64,000 nucleotides of DNA from Smittia aterrima (GCA_033063855.1 CP093829.1:25017537-25081536); one strand, 5' to 3'; shown: positions 12,925 to 23,794, counted from the stretch's first letter. Notes: generated from the letters alone by a model not told the origin. Translations and numbers: made by a program.

Positions 12925-14570
12925 GTAAGAAGTATGAATGTTTTTTTGAAATAATTTCCAATTTAATTGCCGGGGCTAATCAATGTCGGTGTTGCAAAAT
13001 ATTTATCAATATTTTCGCGAGTACTTTAATCGTTATAAATTATAAATGGCTCAAGGCGTAAGATACCACGTAAACTTTTTTCTTTGGGTGAAAAGTTTCG
13101 AAGCTTGCTAGGGAAGGATAGAAATTGCTAATTTAAATCTATTACGTTGCTCGTTCTCTCAAATCTTCTTCAAAAGGTACCGATAAGATAATCGCTTACA
13201 ACGTCTCAGCTGACAGAATTTAATGTTTGTCCCAGGGGTGACGAAATTCTCATTTCGTAGAGATGCTGATGATTGAATAGCTTAAGTCAACAATCGTAGT
13301 CTTGATAGTAACGTGCTGATAAATACAAAAGGAAGATAACAATTGGACGTTGTAGTATCGTGTGAAGTGAAAGTTTTGCGCTTCACGACTCAATTGAGAC
13401 AATCAGAATGATAAAGTTTCTTTACCTCATCGGACGTTTAGTTGACGTGTCTGTTGGAATTTCTTTGACTTTTATTTAGCGATGCAATTGACTCAAATGT
13501 AAATAGAAAAAAAAGTGTTTTGCTATTAAGTTTGTGCAATGTTTGCTTGAATCGAGAGAGCTCTAGATAAAAGCTTGAACTGAATTGCTTTAGGTTTTTA
13601 TATGCTGGCATCAGGTGCAAACATTCGCCGTTTTATAACAAAGTTTAGTTTGCTCCTTCGAATTTTTCTTTCTTTATGATTCGCCTGCGGTGAAGTTTCG
13701 CGAAAAAATATTCCTTTCGCTTTTTTGTATCTTCGTGAAATGCGATGAATCCTAAAAATATTTGTTTGTTGATATTTCAAATCCAACAAAGTAACGATAA
13801 GCGAAATTTTGATTATGCAATGTTTAACTTTGAAACAATCTAAGCTCTTTAAAATTTTATTCGGCAGCTTCGCTTCAAGCATCAAAGCTCAATTGAAAAT
13901 AATTGTATCGTGATAGAATACAAAAGTTTTTTTCTATGCTTTGTTGTGTATCGAACGCGAAAATACAATCGAACCAATGAACCGACGTCGACGAATATAA
14001 ATCGCGAGAAGGTCGTTGAAAAGAATTTTGCGAAAGAATCGAAGAAAGAAGACTCAAATTTAGCAACCCACGGGATTCGAAGTCTCGCATGTTTTCGACT
14101 TTGGAATTTCTTTTTCTGCTTACAGTTCGTAACTCGCGGTTTCTTGTTATGCTTGAATTGTAACCTAACCATAAAATTCCTCGATTTGATGACGCAAAAG
14201 CAACAATCAATCGTGCGGCACGTGAGATTTTTATGCATCTTTAACTGGTTCAGCTTGTGTACTGCAAAGTGCTTTGAATCTAATTACTAATCATTAATGT
14301 CTTGTTAATTGAATCTATTAAAATTCCTAATGTCGGCAGAAAAAAAATCACATGTCGCGAACGTCGTAGCGCAATGTTCGAACCTCGCAAGAGAGGAAAT
14401 ATCGCGGAGCGCGATAGAAAGAGAGCAGCGGAAATATTTTCTCTTCACCTCTTCACGTTGAGTTATCATTTTCAAGTCGGACAGCGAGTGTAATGCACGT
14501 TCCAAATCGCGCGCTCAATCAACCTCCCACACCGAACTAAAATAAAAGTGAAATTTTGTAGAATTTGAGT

Positions 14571-14633
14571 TCAGTTGCGCGTAGCCAAATTTTCAAATTT
14601 GAAGTCAAGTGAATTAACAAAGATTGACGCGAG
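14571..14633 (+). promoter_or_regulatory. Possible initiator and non-coding first exon of the ZIP transporter
   Basis: A TTCAGTT initiator near 14569-14575 is followed by about 60 nt ending in GACGCGAG and a GTAAAC donor. This exon has no ATG and could splice to the acceptor just before 15556, making 15575 the first ATG. It competes with the coding first exon at 12914. No TATA box is evident. Confidence 0.35.
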
Positions 14634-15574
14634 GTAAACAGAATGTGACAAAGACTTTGAGGAATTCCTCACGATAATGGAAAGGTTGATTAACCCTTTT
14701 CCACTCGAGTCGGTAATCGCGAATGCTCTCAATTTTTATGTTTCGAGCTAATTCACGATTTTGGAAATAAACATCGATTGCTTGTGCTATAAAATTTAAT
14801 TGAAAATCACATTTTCGTGTTTTCGTTCTCTTTGCAATTGTGCGACTCTATTAATTGATTGCTGGTGACTACAGCTTCTCTACAATGCCGTTCCGTGATA
14901 AGCGAGCTATTTCCAAGGCCGCGTGGCGTCTAATACGCTACAAGCCGCCAGTCTAAATGTCTTGCGTGTGTGAAATGTGAATGAAAGCTATTCTATTTTC
15001 GTTTAATCAAAAAACATCAGCGCGACGATTAAATTTTTTTTTATCGTTTGACAATTTTGCCTAATACACTACACAACGCACTCGATAAGAATGAATATTT
15101 ATGAATGGGATTTACTCATCGGTTGATAGCAGAGGGCTCGTCTACTTGTGACGTCAAAATTGATCTTATATTATTTAAGTTTGTGTGTTTCGCCGACTTC
15201 TGGCAAACGTCCAAGTATGTCCAACAGTAAAACGAAGGAAAAGAATTTCTTTAATCCAGCCCACCTGTTGGCTCCAGCTTTTAATCTTCTCCATTTTCGT
15301 CTTGGGGCTCTCACGTCAAGTACAACTTAATTATTATAATTGATTGAGTGCTGCTCGAGTCGTTTGAGTCTATGATATCGTTGATGTGAGGGCGTTGTAT
15401 TGTTAATCTTGTTTGCGACTGAAACAAAACAAGCTGATAATCATCATCAAATAAGGAAAACCTCTCGCCGCCCACCTCGACACGTCCAGAACAGAGAAGC
15501 TTTTTATGGTGACATTGAAACTAATCCGAATCTTTTCTTTTATCGACTTTTCCAGATTTTCTTTGTTCGCCGTG

Positions 15575-17720
15575 ATGGCTCACCGTCATCTGATGGCCGT
15601 GTGCGTTGTTTGCCTACTTTGCGCCGAACATTTGCCATGTAAAGAACACGTCCTGGTTCCCAGTAAAACCATCAATAGTCTCGATTACAATCTTCAAATC
15701 TTATCACCGTCCGATGACGTCGGAATGCCCGCAAAAGCTGTTGATACTTCGGATAGTTATATCTACGATAAGAGAAAAGATAAAACTAAAGAAGAAACAT
15801 CGGTTAGACATAAACGTCACGCTGGCCATGAGCATCACGAGAAGCATCATCACGAAGAAACACCAGAAGTCACAAAGATGTACATTAAAAAGCTCTTTAG
15901 TCGATTCAGTAATCGCAGCACAAACTCAATGAACGTCGATGAATTCGAGAAAATGATGATGCAATTGGACTTAAAGAATTTAGTCTCGGATCGTGAACCG
16001 ATAAAAGAAAATGAAACTTGTATGGATAGCCTAGATTTTCTCGGGAAAATGACTGAACAAGATCACGTAGATGATCATCACCATCATGATGAAAAAGAAG
16101 AAAGTCATCATCACGAGCACACGACATTCCGTGAGCTTATCACAATCGAAACTGAGCATATGCTGTCGATCTGTCCAATTATACTTTATCATATTGTTAA
16201 TCGTCTGTCTCCATTGGAGAGTTACGGCTGTATAAACTCTTCCTACTTCGTTGGATCGGAAGTATTTGTGGAAAAAGAGCAATTGGAAATGGAGCCGAGA
16301 ACAACTGTCTGGTTATATTCAACGCTTTCTATAATTGGCGTTAGTCTTTGCGGACTTCTTGGAGTTGCTGTGATTCCTTGCATGGAAAAACATTTCTATC
16401 ATCATATTCTTCAGTTCCTGGTTGCGCTGGCTGTTGGAACATTGGCTGGAGATGCTCTTCTTCATCTCCTTCCGCATGCAATGATGCCATTGAATGATGA
16501 TCAGAATCTTCATCAAACGATGATGCTTCGTGGCCTTGCAGCAGTAGGAGGCATTGTGTTCTTTTATTTCTTCGAGCGTAGTCTCACAATGATAACAGAA
16601 TGGCGACAACGTAAAGAGAAACGTGATAAGCCATCGTCTCGTGTACGCGTAATGAGAGATCCTGAAACTGTATCGTCCAACAATGGGGCTGCGACCTGCA
16701 AACATAAATACAGCTCATATCCATATTGCTACGACGAAATCGCAATGGAGACGAAAGACGATCATCATGAACACCAACATGTTGAGAATGCGATGCTCAA
16801 CAATCATGTGGACAAGCATAGGAGTCACGAGGATCATCTTCACATTCTTCCGAATGATGTGAAAAAGATTAATGGAGCTTTGTCAGACCACGCCATCGAA
16901 CCAGATAACACCACATTATCAACAAGCTTGGATGAAGGATCCATTGAAAGTAATGCGCTTTGCAATAACAACAAACAAAATCCATTGCCAGTTATAATGA
17001 AGAAAGATTCTGTTCCGCCAGAGGAGAGTTACACAATTATTCTAAGGTTTGATTATAATTGATCTCAATTTTTAATCTTTTATTAAATGTTTCTTAATAT
17101 TCTAGAGAACACCAATCTAAACATCATGGACACCAACACACGCACGGTCACGTTCATTCTCCGCCCGAATCTTTGTCAGCTGTTGTTTGGATGGTAATTT
17201 TAGGCGATGGGCTACATAACTTCACTGATGGCATGGCAATCGGAGCTGCGTTCTCAAACAATATTGCTGGCGGTTTGTCAACGGCTGTCGCCGTTTTCTG
17301 TCACGAATTGCCTCATGAACTTGGAGATTTCGCTGTTCTTCTTAAAGCTGGAATGAGTGCGAAGGAGGCAGTTTATTACAATATCCTTAGCTCTGTGCTG
17401 AGCTTTTTCGGAATGTGTGTGGGAATCTTGATTGGCGATACGCCTGAAGCTTCGCAGTGGATTTTTGCAGTCGCCGCTGGTTTGTTCATTTACATTGCCC
17501 TCGTAGACATGGTGAGTTCAATTGGAATGTAATTGCTTTGTAAAGTTTTCTAAGAAATTATTCTTTTTAGATGCCCGAGTTAACATCATCGCATAGCAAG
17601 GAAGAAGACTTCATGTTCTCGCAGATTCTGCTTCAATTCCTCGGAATGTGCTGTGGTTTCTCAACGATGCTTCTGATCGCTATGTATGAACATGATCTCA
17701 AAGAAATCTTTGCCTCCTAA
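15575..17720 (+). CDS. foi: ZIP (SLC39, LIV-1 subfamily) zinc transporter, fear-of-intimacy-like
   Basis: Moves zinc into the cytosol across the plasma or secretory membrane; foi-class ZIPs in flies act in cell adhesion and migration. Exons: 15575-17046, 17106-17511, 17571-17720; 675 residues. It starts with a signal peptide (MAVCVVCLLCAEHLPC). A long histidine-rich ectodomain follows (HEHHEKHHHEE and DDHHHHDEKEESHHHEH, about residues 85-200). The TM segments begin near 245 (TVWLYSTLSIIGVSLCGLLG). A His-rich cytoplasmic loop ends in the exon-2 cluster KHHGHQHTHGHVH. Next come the HNFTDGMAIGAAF helix and the LIV-1 metal motif CHELPHELGDFAVLL, and the C-terminal TM segments. ATG 15575 is chosen for the signal peptide; an acceptor lies 20 nt upstream, implying an upstream exon. 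AATAAA is at about 17830. Confidence 0.93.
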
Positions 17721-18895
17721 AGGAAAATTTCCTCCATTGGAATTTCATAGTTCATAAGATTTTCATTCAATTGCCCTGCTTGTAATTCTTCTTTTTTTAA
17801 AATTAAGTCTCTTAAATTAGTTGTCTCCAAATAAAAACTATAGCCAGCAAACCACTAAAAGTAAACCTAAAGAAGAAACATTAGAGTTCCCAAGCATAAC
17901 AAAATTCAAAGTTAGCTAGAATAACAAATTGGATAAATCACGAAAGGAAACAAATTTTTCACGGAAAATCCTAAAATTAAAATGTTTTTCGTTCGACTTG
18001 CTTTTTACGGACTAAGATTTATTTCTGGAGTTAGATTAAGCAGTATTATGTTCATTTTCATTTGAATTGAAACTTGACAATAAGACAATTGCTCAAAGGG
18101 CCCAGAAACAATTGATTTGATTTATTTCATCGAGTTCCGAATCTATTGATTGTATCTAACAATATTTCGAATGCTAAATCGCATTAAGAATCCAATTTCC
18201 AAGAAAACATGAATGATTGACCACAAACATTAAACGAACGAGTGCTTAGAATAGATTGCAAACTTTTGTACTTATTAACAAACACACCACAAAAAGAAGA
18301 TCACTTAATATTTCACTATTTAGACTTCTTCACTTGAAATGTATTTCAAATCTGAATTATTTTTGTATTCTTCGTGAAGAATCGATTCAAATAGTTATAG
18401 GAGCACTGAGAGAACACGATCATAATTAAAGTGACTTGAAAAATAGTTTTGAGAAACAAAGAAGGAAAGTTCTGTTAATGGAGGATGAAATTTCACTCAA
18501 GTCACTTATCTTATGATCGCAACTCAATTTAAGATTAGAGAATCGAACTTTATCCTTCGTGTAAAAAAATCCTATAGGAATTTAAATTTAAACCATTTTA
18601 TCAACTTCGAAAAAGTTGATAAGAAAAAACATTTAAAATAAAGAATGAAAAAAATATAAAAATAAAGTTGTCTTTATTGGACATAACACACAATGGAAAT
18701 GAAGCTAACAGACCCCTCATACCTGTGATGGGAAAAACCTCACGATGAACTCTTAAAATAAATCGCGTGTGATAAAATTTCTGTCGATAACGAAGAAGTC
18801 TACATTCGGAAGCTTGCAAGCATTATATTCGCACGTTTCTATCAGCAGCTTGCTCTTTAGGTAGAACCTAAAGATTATTTCGTCAAATTGTGTTC
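17721..18895. other. Intergenic: ZIP 3' UTR, then no gene
   Basis: The first ~120 nt is the ZIP 3' UTR up to AATAAA. The rest is AT-rich with no supported gene. A perfect 8-bp inverted repeat (ATCAACTT / AAGTTGAT) lies at 18600-18620. A 72-codon minus frame at 18601-18819 lacks features. Confidence 0.6.
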
Positions 18896-18978
18896 AAGAT
18901 AAGATTCTGATAACTGCGTTTGATATCACCTGATCGGAAAAAAAGTATAAAAGCCTCTGAAAACTTGAGTCGCCAGTT
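18896..18978 (+). promoter_or_regulatory. GATA sites, TATA box and initiator of the endonuclease gene
   Basis: Two GATA motifs (AGATAAG at 18898-18904 and TGATAA at about 18909) precede TATAAAA at 18946-18952. An initiator-like CCAGTT lies at about 18973-18978, roughly 29 bp after the TATA box. Transcription would start near 18975, giving a 14-nt leader before ATG 18989. GATA sites with a TATA box are common upstream of insect gut, fat-body and haemocyte secreted genes. Confidence 0.65.
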
Positions 18979-18988
18979 AATTTTCAGA

Positions 18989-20272
18989 ATGAAGTTCATA
19001 ATATTTTTAGCTGCGATTGCAAGCGTTTCTTGCTTCTTCGAATCGCAAAGTGTTGACGATCTCTATCCTGCAGGAGAGAGCATCAACTCCTGGGATGAAA
19101 ACTCAAACATCGAGGCCGCCAACTTCGCTTGCTCTGTCAATGTGAACTCAAATCTTGCAGACCCGCAACCTTTGTACCTTCGTCCAGGAACGAACTCGTT
19201 CTTCCATCCAACTGATCGTCGTGGAATTATGGAATTCACAGCAAATCAGAACTTGGAGCTTTTCTGCACAAATGGATTTGCTTCACCAGCTGGCGTCGCT
19301 GGTAACTTAATCACAGTGTCGTGTCAAAGTGGAGTGCAGTTCAGATTCAATAACGTCAACACTAACATCAATCAGTTCAGATGCAGAGATTGGCCAACTT
19401 ATGTTGCTGAACGTCGTGTCACAACTCAACGTTGCTTCAATCAAGGACTTTTCGTCGACACCGGTTTCCGCATAAACGCAAATCGTTTTATTCGAGTTTT
19501 CTCTTCATGCCACGACCCCGTTGCTGAAGTTAATTATTACACGATCTACGATTTGACACCAGCAGCTGACGGACAACAAAGAAATGTTGTGAGACCTTCA
19601 TGGGGACAAGGAGACTTCTTCCCTGGAAAGAACGTTGATCTCATGCACACTCGCAACAATCAAAGAAATACGATCGCAACTATTTTGGGATCAACCACAG
19701 CTGCTGCTCGTTTTATCGAACAACCTGACTCAGATGTATTTTTGGCCAGAGGACACATGGCCGCGATGACTGATTTCATCACCGCAAACGAACAACGATC
19801 AACTTTCCTTTTCATCAACACTGCACCTCAGTGGCAAACGTTCAATGGACTCAACTGGGTGTCAGTTGAAATCAGTTCACGTCGTCTTGCTTCTGATCGC
19901 AACATTCATCTTGAGACTTATACTGGCACTTTTGGCATCACTGAACTATGGAACGAATCAGGAGCTCGTCGTCAAATCTTCATCGATGGACCCAGACGAC
20001 AAATTCCCGTTCCCCAAATCTTCTACAAGATTCTTATCAACCGCGCTAATCGTGCTGGCGTTGTTTTGATTGGAGTTAACAATCCCCATTTGACACTCAA
20101 CGAAATCCTTGCGAGATACGTCGTGTGCACTGACGTTGCTAACAGAATCAACTACGTCAGCTGGCAGAGAACAAACTTGAGACGCGGCTACGGTTATGCT
20201 TGCGAGGTCAACGACTTCCTCCGTCGTGTTCCACACATTCCAGGATTATCTGCCAATTCTCTTCTTGTTTAA
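18989..20272 (+). CDS. Secreted DNA/RNA non-specific endonuclease
   Basis: Intronless, 427 residues, with a signal peptide (MKFIIFLAAIASVSCF). It belongs to the Serratia-nuclease-type DNA/RNA non-specific endonuclease family, whose secreted insect members degrade nucleic acid in gut lumen or saliva. The N-terminal ~140 residues are a Cys-containing insect-specific region (NFACSVNVN, LYLRPGTNSFF, LELFCTNGF). The catalytic segment is FLARGHMAAMTDF at about 248-260, holding the general-base His of the family's DRGH motif, with Ala in place of Asp. The metal-binding Asn lies in NTAPQWQTFNGLNW (about 277-290). The C-terminus has paired Cys (VVCTD, YACEV). The ATG at 18989 is preferred over the one at 18920 because it follows the TATA/initiator and starts the signal peptide. 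Gut, saliva or haemolymph are all possible sites. Confidence 0.9.
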   Translation: MKFIIFLAAIASVSCFFESQSVDDLYPAGESINSWDENSNIEAANFACSVNVNSNLADPQPLYLRPGTNSFFHPTDRRGIMEFTANQNLELFCTNGFASPAGVAGNLITVSCQSGVQFRFNNVNTNINQFRCRDWPTYVAERRVTTQRCFNQGLFVDTGFRINANRFIRVFSSCHDPVAEVNYYTIYDLTPAADGQQRNVVRPSWGQGDFFPGKNVDLMHTRNNQRNTIATILGSTTAAARFIEQPDSDVFLARGHMAAMTDFITANEQRSTFLFINTAPQWQTFNGLNWVSVEISSRRLASDRNIHLETYTGTFGITELWNESGARRQIFIDGPRRQIPVPQIFYKILINRANRAGVVLIGVNNPHLTLNEILARYVVCTDVANRINYVSWQRTNLRRGYGYACEVNDFLRRVPHIPGLSANSLLV

Positions 20273-20492
20273 ACTTTGGTACTGGTTACCTTCAAACGTA
20301 TGATCATTAAAGCTGTTGATCAGAAAATAAATGACAAACAGAGAAACTTTTATAAATCACAATTCTTCCCCACAATTTAAAGTGCTCAATTATTTTCAGT
20401 AAACAGCTTTGTCGTTTGATGAATCATAAAACACTTTTTAGTGACTTTTATTCGTGTCATCATCAATCATTCTTCAAAGTATGAAAGTCGAA

Positions 20493-20872
20493 TTAAAGTC
20501 TCACTGGAGCTTTTCCGGGACATTCACCGTCAGTTGCTTTAACGTAAGCTGAAATGAAAATAAAGTTAGAGCAATTCAATCTGATTCATGTTGAACTTAC
20601 GGTTCTCCTTCTTCTCGCAATTGTAATTGTCCAAAACGCATTTGTTTCCAAAAGTTATGTCAGTTCCTTTGCCTTCAGCTGGTTTGCCGCACAATGGAGC
20701 GTAGTCGGAAGCACAAGACTTCTGACAAGAAGCGGCGACTTTTTTCTCCAATGGAGAGCATGATGCGTAAGCCGCGAAAAGGACAACCGCTGAAATAATT
20801 TCACATTGTTTCTGAAACTAGATAAACGCTCAACATTTACTCACCAAACAAAATCGTTGATGTAAATTTCAT
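20493..20872 (-). CDS. Kazal-like secreted protease inhibitor 1
   Basis: Exons 20845-20872, 20601-20789 and 20493-20548; 90 residues. Exon 1 is 28 nt ending in phase 1, as in its three neighbours. Signal peptide MKFTSTILFAVVLFAAYAS, then one Kazal-like domain. Cysteine spacing is C-x3-C-x7-C-x16-C-x6-C-x14-C, with the family marks DYAPLCG and TFGNKC. Kazal domains usually inhibit serine proteases through a loop between the second and third Cys; which protease is unknown. There is an extra Cys just after the signal peptide (ASCSPLE). TATAAA lies about 34 bp before a GCAGTT initiator (near 20966-20971 and 20937). First of four same-strand paralogues. Confidence 0.85.
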
Positions 20873-21468
20873 TTTTAATTTTATTTTATTCCAAATTCTG
20901 TGAAGAGTCAAACTCGGTAAAAGATAAAACGAGAACTGCAAAAAAGTTTTCGCTCGCTGTCATTATTTATAGTGCTATGAGAACTTTGCTCTCACAAGTG
21001 TGAGTCGTCGACATGACTTTGTGGTTCCCACATCATTGAAAGAGCTTTTGAGGAGAAATAAGTTAATGTCCAATTCGACATGGGTCCACAAGCAAATAAG
21101 TCGAACATGGCATGAGAGATAATTGATAATTTGTCACGTTGATATGAGTGAAGCTTTTCTAGAATAATAATTTTGGTTGTGACATATTTACTGGATCATC
21201 CCCTGAACACAATTCATTTTAAAGTGTAAATATTGCTTCGTTATGCTAATGATGAGTTTAACTCAATGACACCTCGCGGACTATGTGTGAGCAGAGAAAC
21301 CTAAACAAGCTAATTTGTTTTCATCTTGAGTTAAGTGAATCAGAGAGTCGTCGCCTTAAAAGATGATCATTTCTCTATTGGAATAAAATCTTGAGTATTG
21401 ACAAATAATCTAATGAAATTAGTTGACCATTCTCTTTATTTTCCGGAAGATCTCCTGCGATAGAGAGC
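20873..21468. other. Intergenic between Kazal genes 1 and 2
   Basis: Contains the Kazal 1 leader and TATA box (minus strand, 20966-20971). Apart from the 3' UTR of Kazal 2 at its right end, I see no gene. Confidence 0.6.
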
Positions 21469-21848
21469 TTAGTTCTCGTAAGGCTTTGACTGCTCTTCAG
21501 AACATTGTCCAGGAACAAAGTTGAGATATTCTAAAATGTGAAAAAATGATCAACTTCTTGTTCTCATTTATTTTTCTTAAGTGTTTACCACTTTGGGTTT
21601 CGCAAGCGTATTCATGAAAAGCGCATTCACTCGTAAACGTATGAAATCTCAATTTATTCGGTGATTTCGTTGGATCTTTCAATTCAGCACAAATCGGAAT
21701 GTAAGCGATCGAATAACATTTCGGACATTTTTCTGCTTGAGCTAACAAGGTGGCGAGGGCTGAAAATATTTACTGAAAATATTTATAAATCAAATTAATT
21801 TACGGAGCTCAATCACTTGCCAATCACCAAGAAAATAAATATTTTCAT
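21469..21848 (-). CDS. Kazal-like secreted protein 2, with a GC-AG intron
   Basis: Exons 21821-21848, 21589-21759 and 21469-21530; 86 residues. Signal peptide MKIFIFLVIALATLLAQA, then a divergent Kazal-like domain with six cysteines (C-x2-C-x8-C-x21-C-x6-C-x13-C) and the marks IPICAEL and TFTSEC. Exon 1 has no usable GT donor in the right phase: the 28-nt phase-1 end shared by the paralogues falls on G|GCAAGT, so intron 1 is GC-AG. The GTGATT seven bases earlier would run into a stop. The loop between Cys 3 and Cys 4 is longer than in the neighbours, so the protease target may differ or the inhibitory role may be lost. No TATA box seen. Confidence 0.8.
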
Positions 21849-22053
21849 TTTTCTAGGAAAGTTCACTTCACGATGCGACAGAAAGCAGAGAGCAAATGAT
21901 CACCTTAAAAACATTTCGCAAATTTTGTCAAAAGCTTTCGACATCTCAAGTGATTCTTGATTTGAGCTTGTCACTTTGACCTTTTTGTTGACGTTTCACG
22001 CGATAATAAAACAAAAATGATTTGTGATTAAAAAACAAAAACAAAATTGAAAT

Positions 22054-22444
22054 TTAATATATTCTTCTTTTTTTTTGAGGACATTCGGTTTTAGAAACAA
22101 TTTTATATTCTGTGAATCAAAAGAAAATTTCTTTGTTAGTAAATCCTTTTCTGAAAATCGTATCCTTACCTTGTTTAGTTTCGCAAGCATGAGACCGAAG
22201 CGCACAATCATTTCCGAAAAATTGAGCTTTTCCGCCAGCAACAGGTTGGGCACAAACTGGATCCAAGTTGTAGGGGCAGGGCATGTTGCATTCTTCTTCT
22301 GCTAGCGAAATCGCAAACATTGATACGAGAACTGCAATTAAACATTTTGGTAACTTTTATTTCCCGAAATTCCGTCAGAATACACAACACATCCGTCAAC
22401 TTGTTTAATCACTCACCAATCGCAAAAAATACTAAAAATTTCAT
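22054..22444 (-). CDS. Kazal-like secreted protease inhibitor 3
   Basis: Exons 22417-22444, 22170-22331 and 22054-22109; 81 residues. Signal peptide MKFLVFFAIVLVSMFAISLA, then a Kazal-like domain with C-x3-C-x7-C-x15-C-x6-C-x12-C spacing, the marks NLDPVCAQPVAGG and FFGNDC, and a basic tail (PQKKRRIY). Both introns have normal GT-AG ends with phases 1 and 1. The minus-strand TATAAAA (22520-22526) stands about 32 bp before a TCAGTC initiator (near 22494). It is the left copy of the tandem duplication; the right copy is Kazal 4. Differences are concentrated around the predicted reactive loop and the C-terminus. Confidence 0.88.
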
Positions 22445-22764
22445 TCTAGAAAATGTTTTCAAGCTCTTGCTAATTCAGAATTCACAAATCGACTGATCGT
22501 CTTCTTGATGAGCGCAAAGTTTTATAATAAAATGTGAAAAGTTCGTTGATTAAACACTTATCAGTTTCTGGGTTTTTCATTAAGATTGAATGGTCGATTT
22601 TATTGACAAACAATTGCAAATTTTTTAAGTAGCTTTCGACATCCCAAGTGTTTCTTCTTGTCACTTTGACCTTTTTGTTGACGTTTCACACGATAATGAA
22701 ACAAAAATGATTTGTGATTCAAAAAAACAAAAAAATGGAATTTAAAGTTTGAATTTATTTTCTT

Positions 22765-23154
22765 TTAATTTTCTGGAGGACATTCGCCTTTAGAAATAAT
22801 TTTATATTCTGTGAAACAAAAGAAAAAGTTTTTGTTAGTAAAATCTTTTTCTAAACTTTGTGTCCTTACCTCGTTTAGCTTGGCAAGCATAAGACCGAAC
22901 GGCACAATCATTTCCGAAAGTTTGAGCTTTTCCGCCAGCAACAGGTTGGGCACAAACTGGATCGTAGTTGTAGGGGCAGAAAGTTTCACATTCTTCTTCT
23001 GCTTGCGAAATCGCAAACATTGATACGAGAACTGCAATTGAATATTTTGGTAACTTCCATTTCCCCAAATTCCGTCAGAATACACAACACATCCGTCAAC
23101 TTGTTAAACAAGATTAAATCACTCACCAATCACAAAAAATACTAAAAATTTCAT
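22765..23154 (-). CDS. Kazal-like secreted protease inhibitor 4
   Basis: Exons 23127-23154, 22870-23031 and 22765-22808; 77 residues. Signal peptide MKFLVFFVIVLVSMFAISQA, then the same six-Cys pattern as Kazal 3, with NYDPVCAQPVAGG and TFGNDC. The ends differ: this copy stops earlier (CPPEN) where Kazal 3 has a basic tail. TATA (23230-23236) and the TCAGTC initiator (23204) match the other copy almost base for base, so both copies should be expressed alike unless they have diverged in more distant control DNA. Confidence 0.88.
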
Positions 23155-23375
23155 TCTAGAAAATGTTTTCAAGCTCTTGCTAATTCAGAATTCACAAATC
23201 GACTGATCGTCTACTTGATGAGCGCTAAGCTTTATAATAAAATGGAAAAACTTTGTTGATTACACACTTATCAGTTTCTGGGTTTTTTGGCGGGTGAAGT
23301 TGTTGACGAAATTCAATGGAACGAGACTGAGCATCGCAGAATGAAATCATTAAGATTAGATTGTCGATTTTATTT

Positions 23376-23794
23376 TGAAGTGATGAGAGTTTTCATCATA
23401 TTTTATCAATTAATTAGAAGAATCTCAAGGGCAATTAAATTTGTATCATGGCCACCGTTTCAAAGATGTTTCCTCTCAGAGGAATCCTCTGAAACTTTGA
23501 AGAGTTTTTCAATCTTCCAAGAATTTTTGAATTTTCCGTTTTTTTTACTGCGAGATCAAATCAAACGAAACTTCTTCGTTTACATCGCCGCTCAAAACAT
23601 GTTGTCATCAACGATTCAACGATGCGATGTTTTCTCTCTCCGCAAAGACTCTGAAACGAAGGAAAATATCTATTTTTAAAATGTTGACATCGCTTATTTT
23701 ATTTAGCTAAGCTTTACTGAGACTTGAAGTTAGCCGTTTGAGTTATAAAGACGCGTTTACTGATCGGATTTTAATTAAATTAATTAACTTGAAA
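23376..23794. promoter_or_regulatory. Upstream region of ATPase beta gene A
   Basis: The block at about 23667-23722 (ATCTATTTTTAAAATGTTGAC, then ACATCGC and an AAGCTTTACTGAG-like stretch) recurs upstream of beta gene B at about 25091-25150. A second ACATCGC is at 23581. TATAAAG lies at about 23744-23750, some 50 bp before the ATG. A 130-codon frame (23287-23679) crosses this region but starts at TTG and has no domain, so I treat it as accidental. Confidence 0.55.

Larger units (their letters stand above)
21905..23375. repeat. Tandem duplication carrying Kazal genes 3 and 4
   Basis: About 21905-22604 and 22605-23375 are two direct copies, each holding one complete Kazal gene with promoter and 3' flank. 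Shared landmarks include AGCTTTCGACATC (21932, 22630), CTTTGACCTTTTTGTTGACG (21974, 22664), the whole exon-intron layout, CTATAAA-type promoter boxes, and CACTTATCAGTTTCTGGG (near 22555 and 23265). The second copy has about 60 bp more after that last block before the homology resumes at CATTAAGATTA. Identity is high even in introns, so the event is recent. Confidence 0.85.

Noticed and set aside
13598..14290. Several overlapping frames of 95-126 codons on both strands
   Set aside because: They overlap each other in conflicting frames, show low-complexity Phe/Lys/Asn composition, and lie in the presumed first intron of the ZIP gene.
15506..15574. ZIP transporter starting at GTG/ATG around 15506
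   Set aside because: This reading runs through the polypyrimidine tract and acceptor that end at 15555.
23287..23679. 130-codon frame upstream of ATPase beta gene A
   Set aside because: Starts at TTG, has no domain, and overlaps the upstream block duplicated before gene B, where the frame is not kept.
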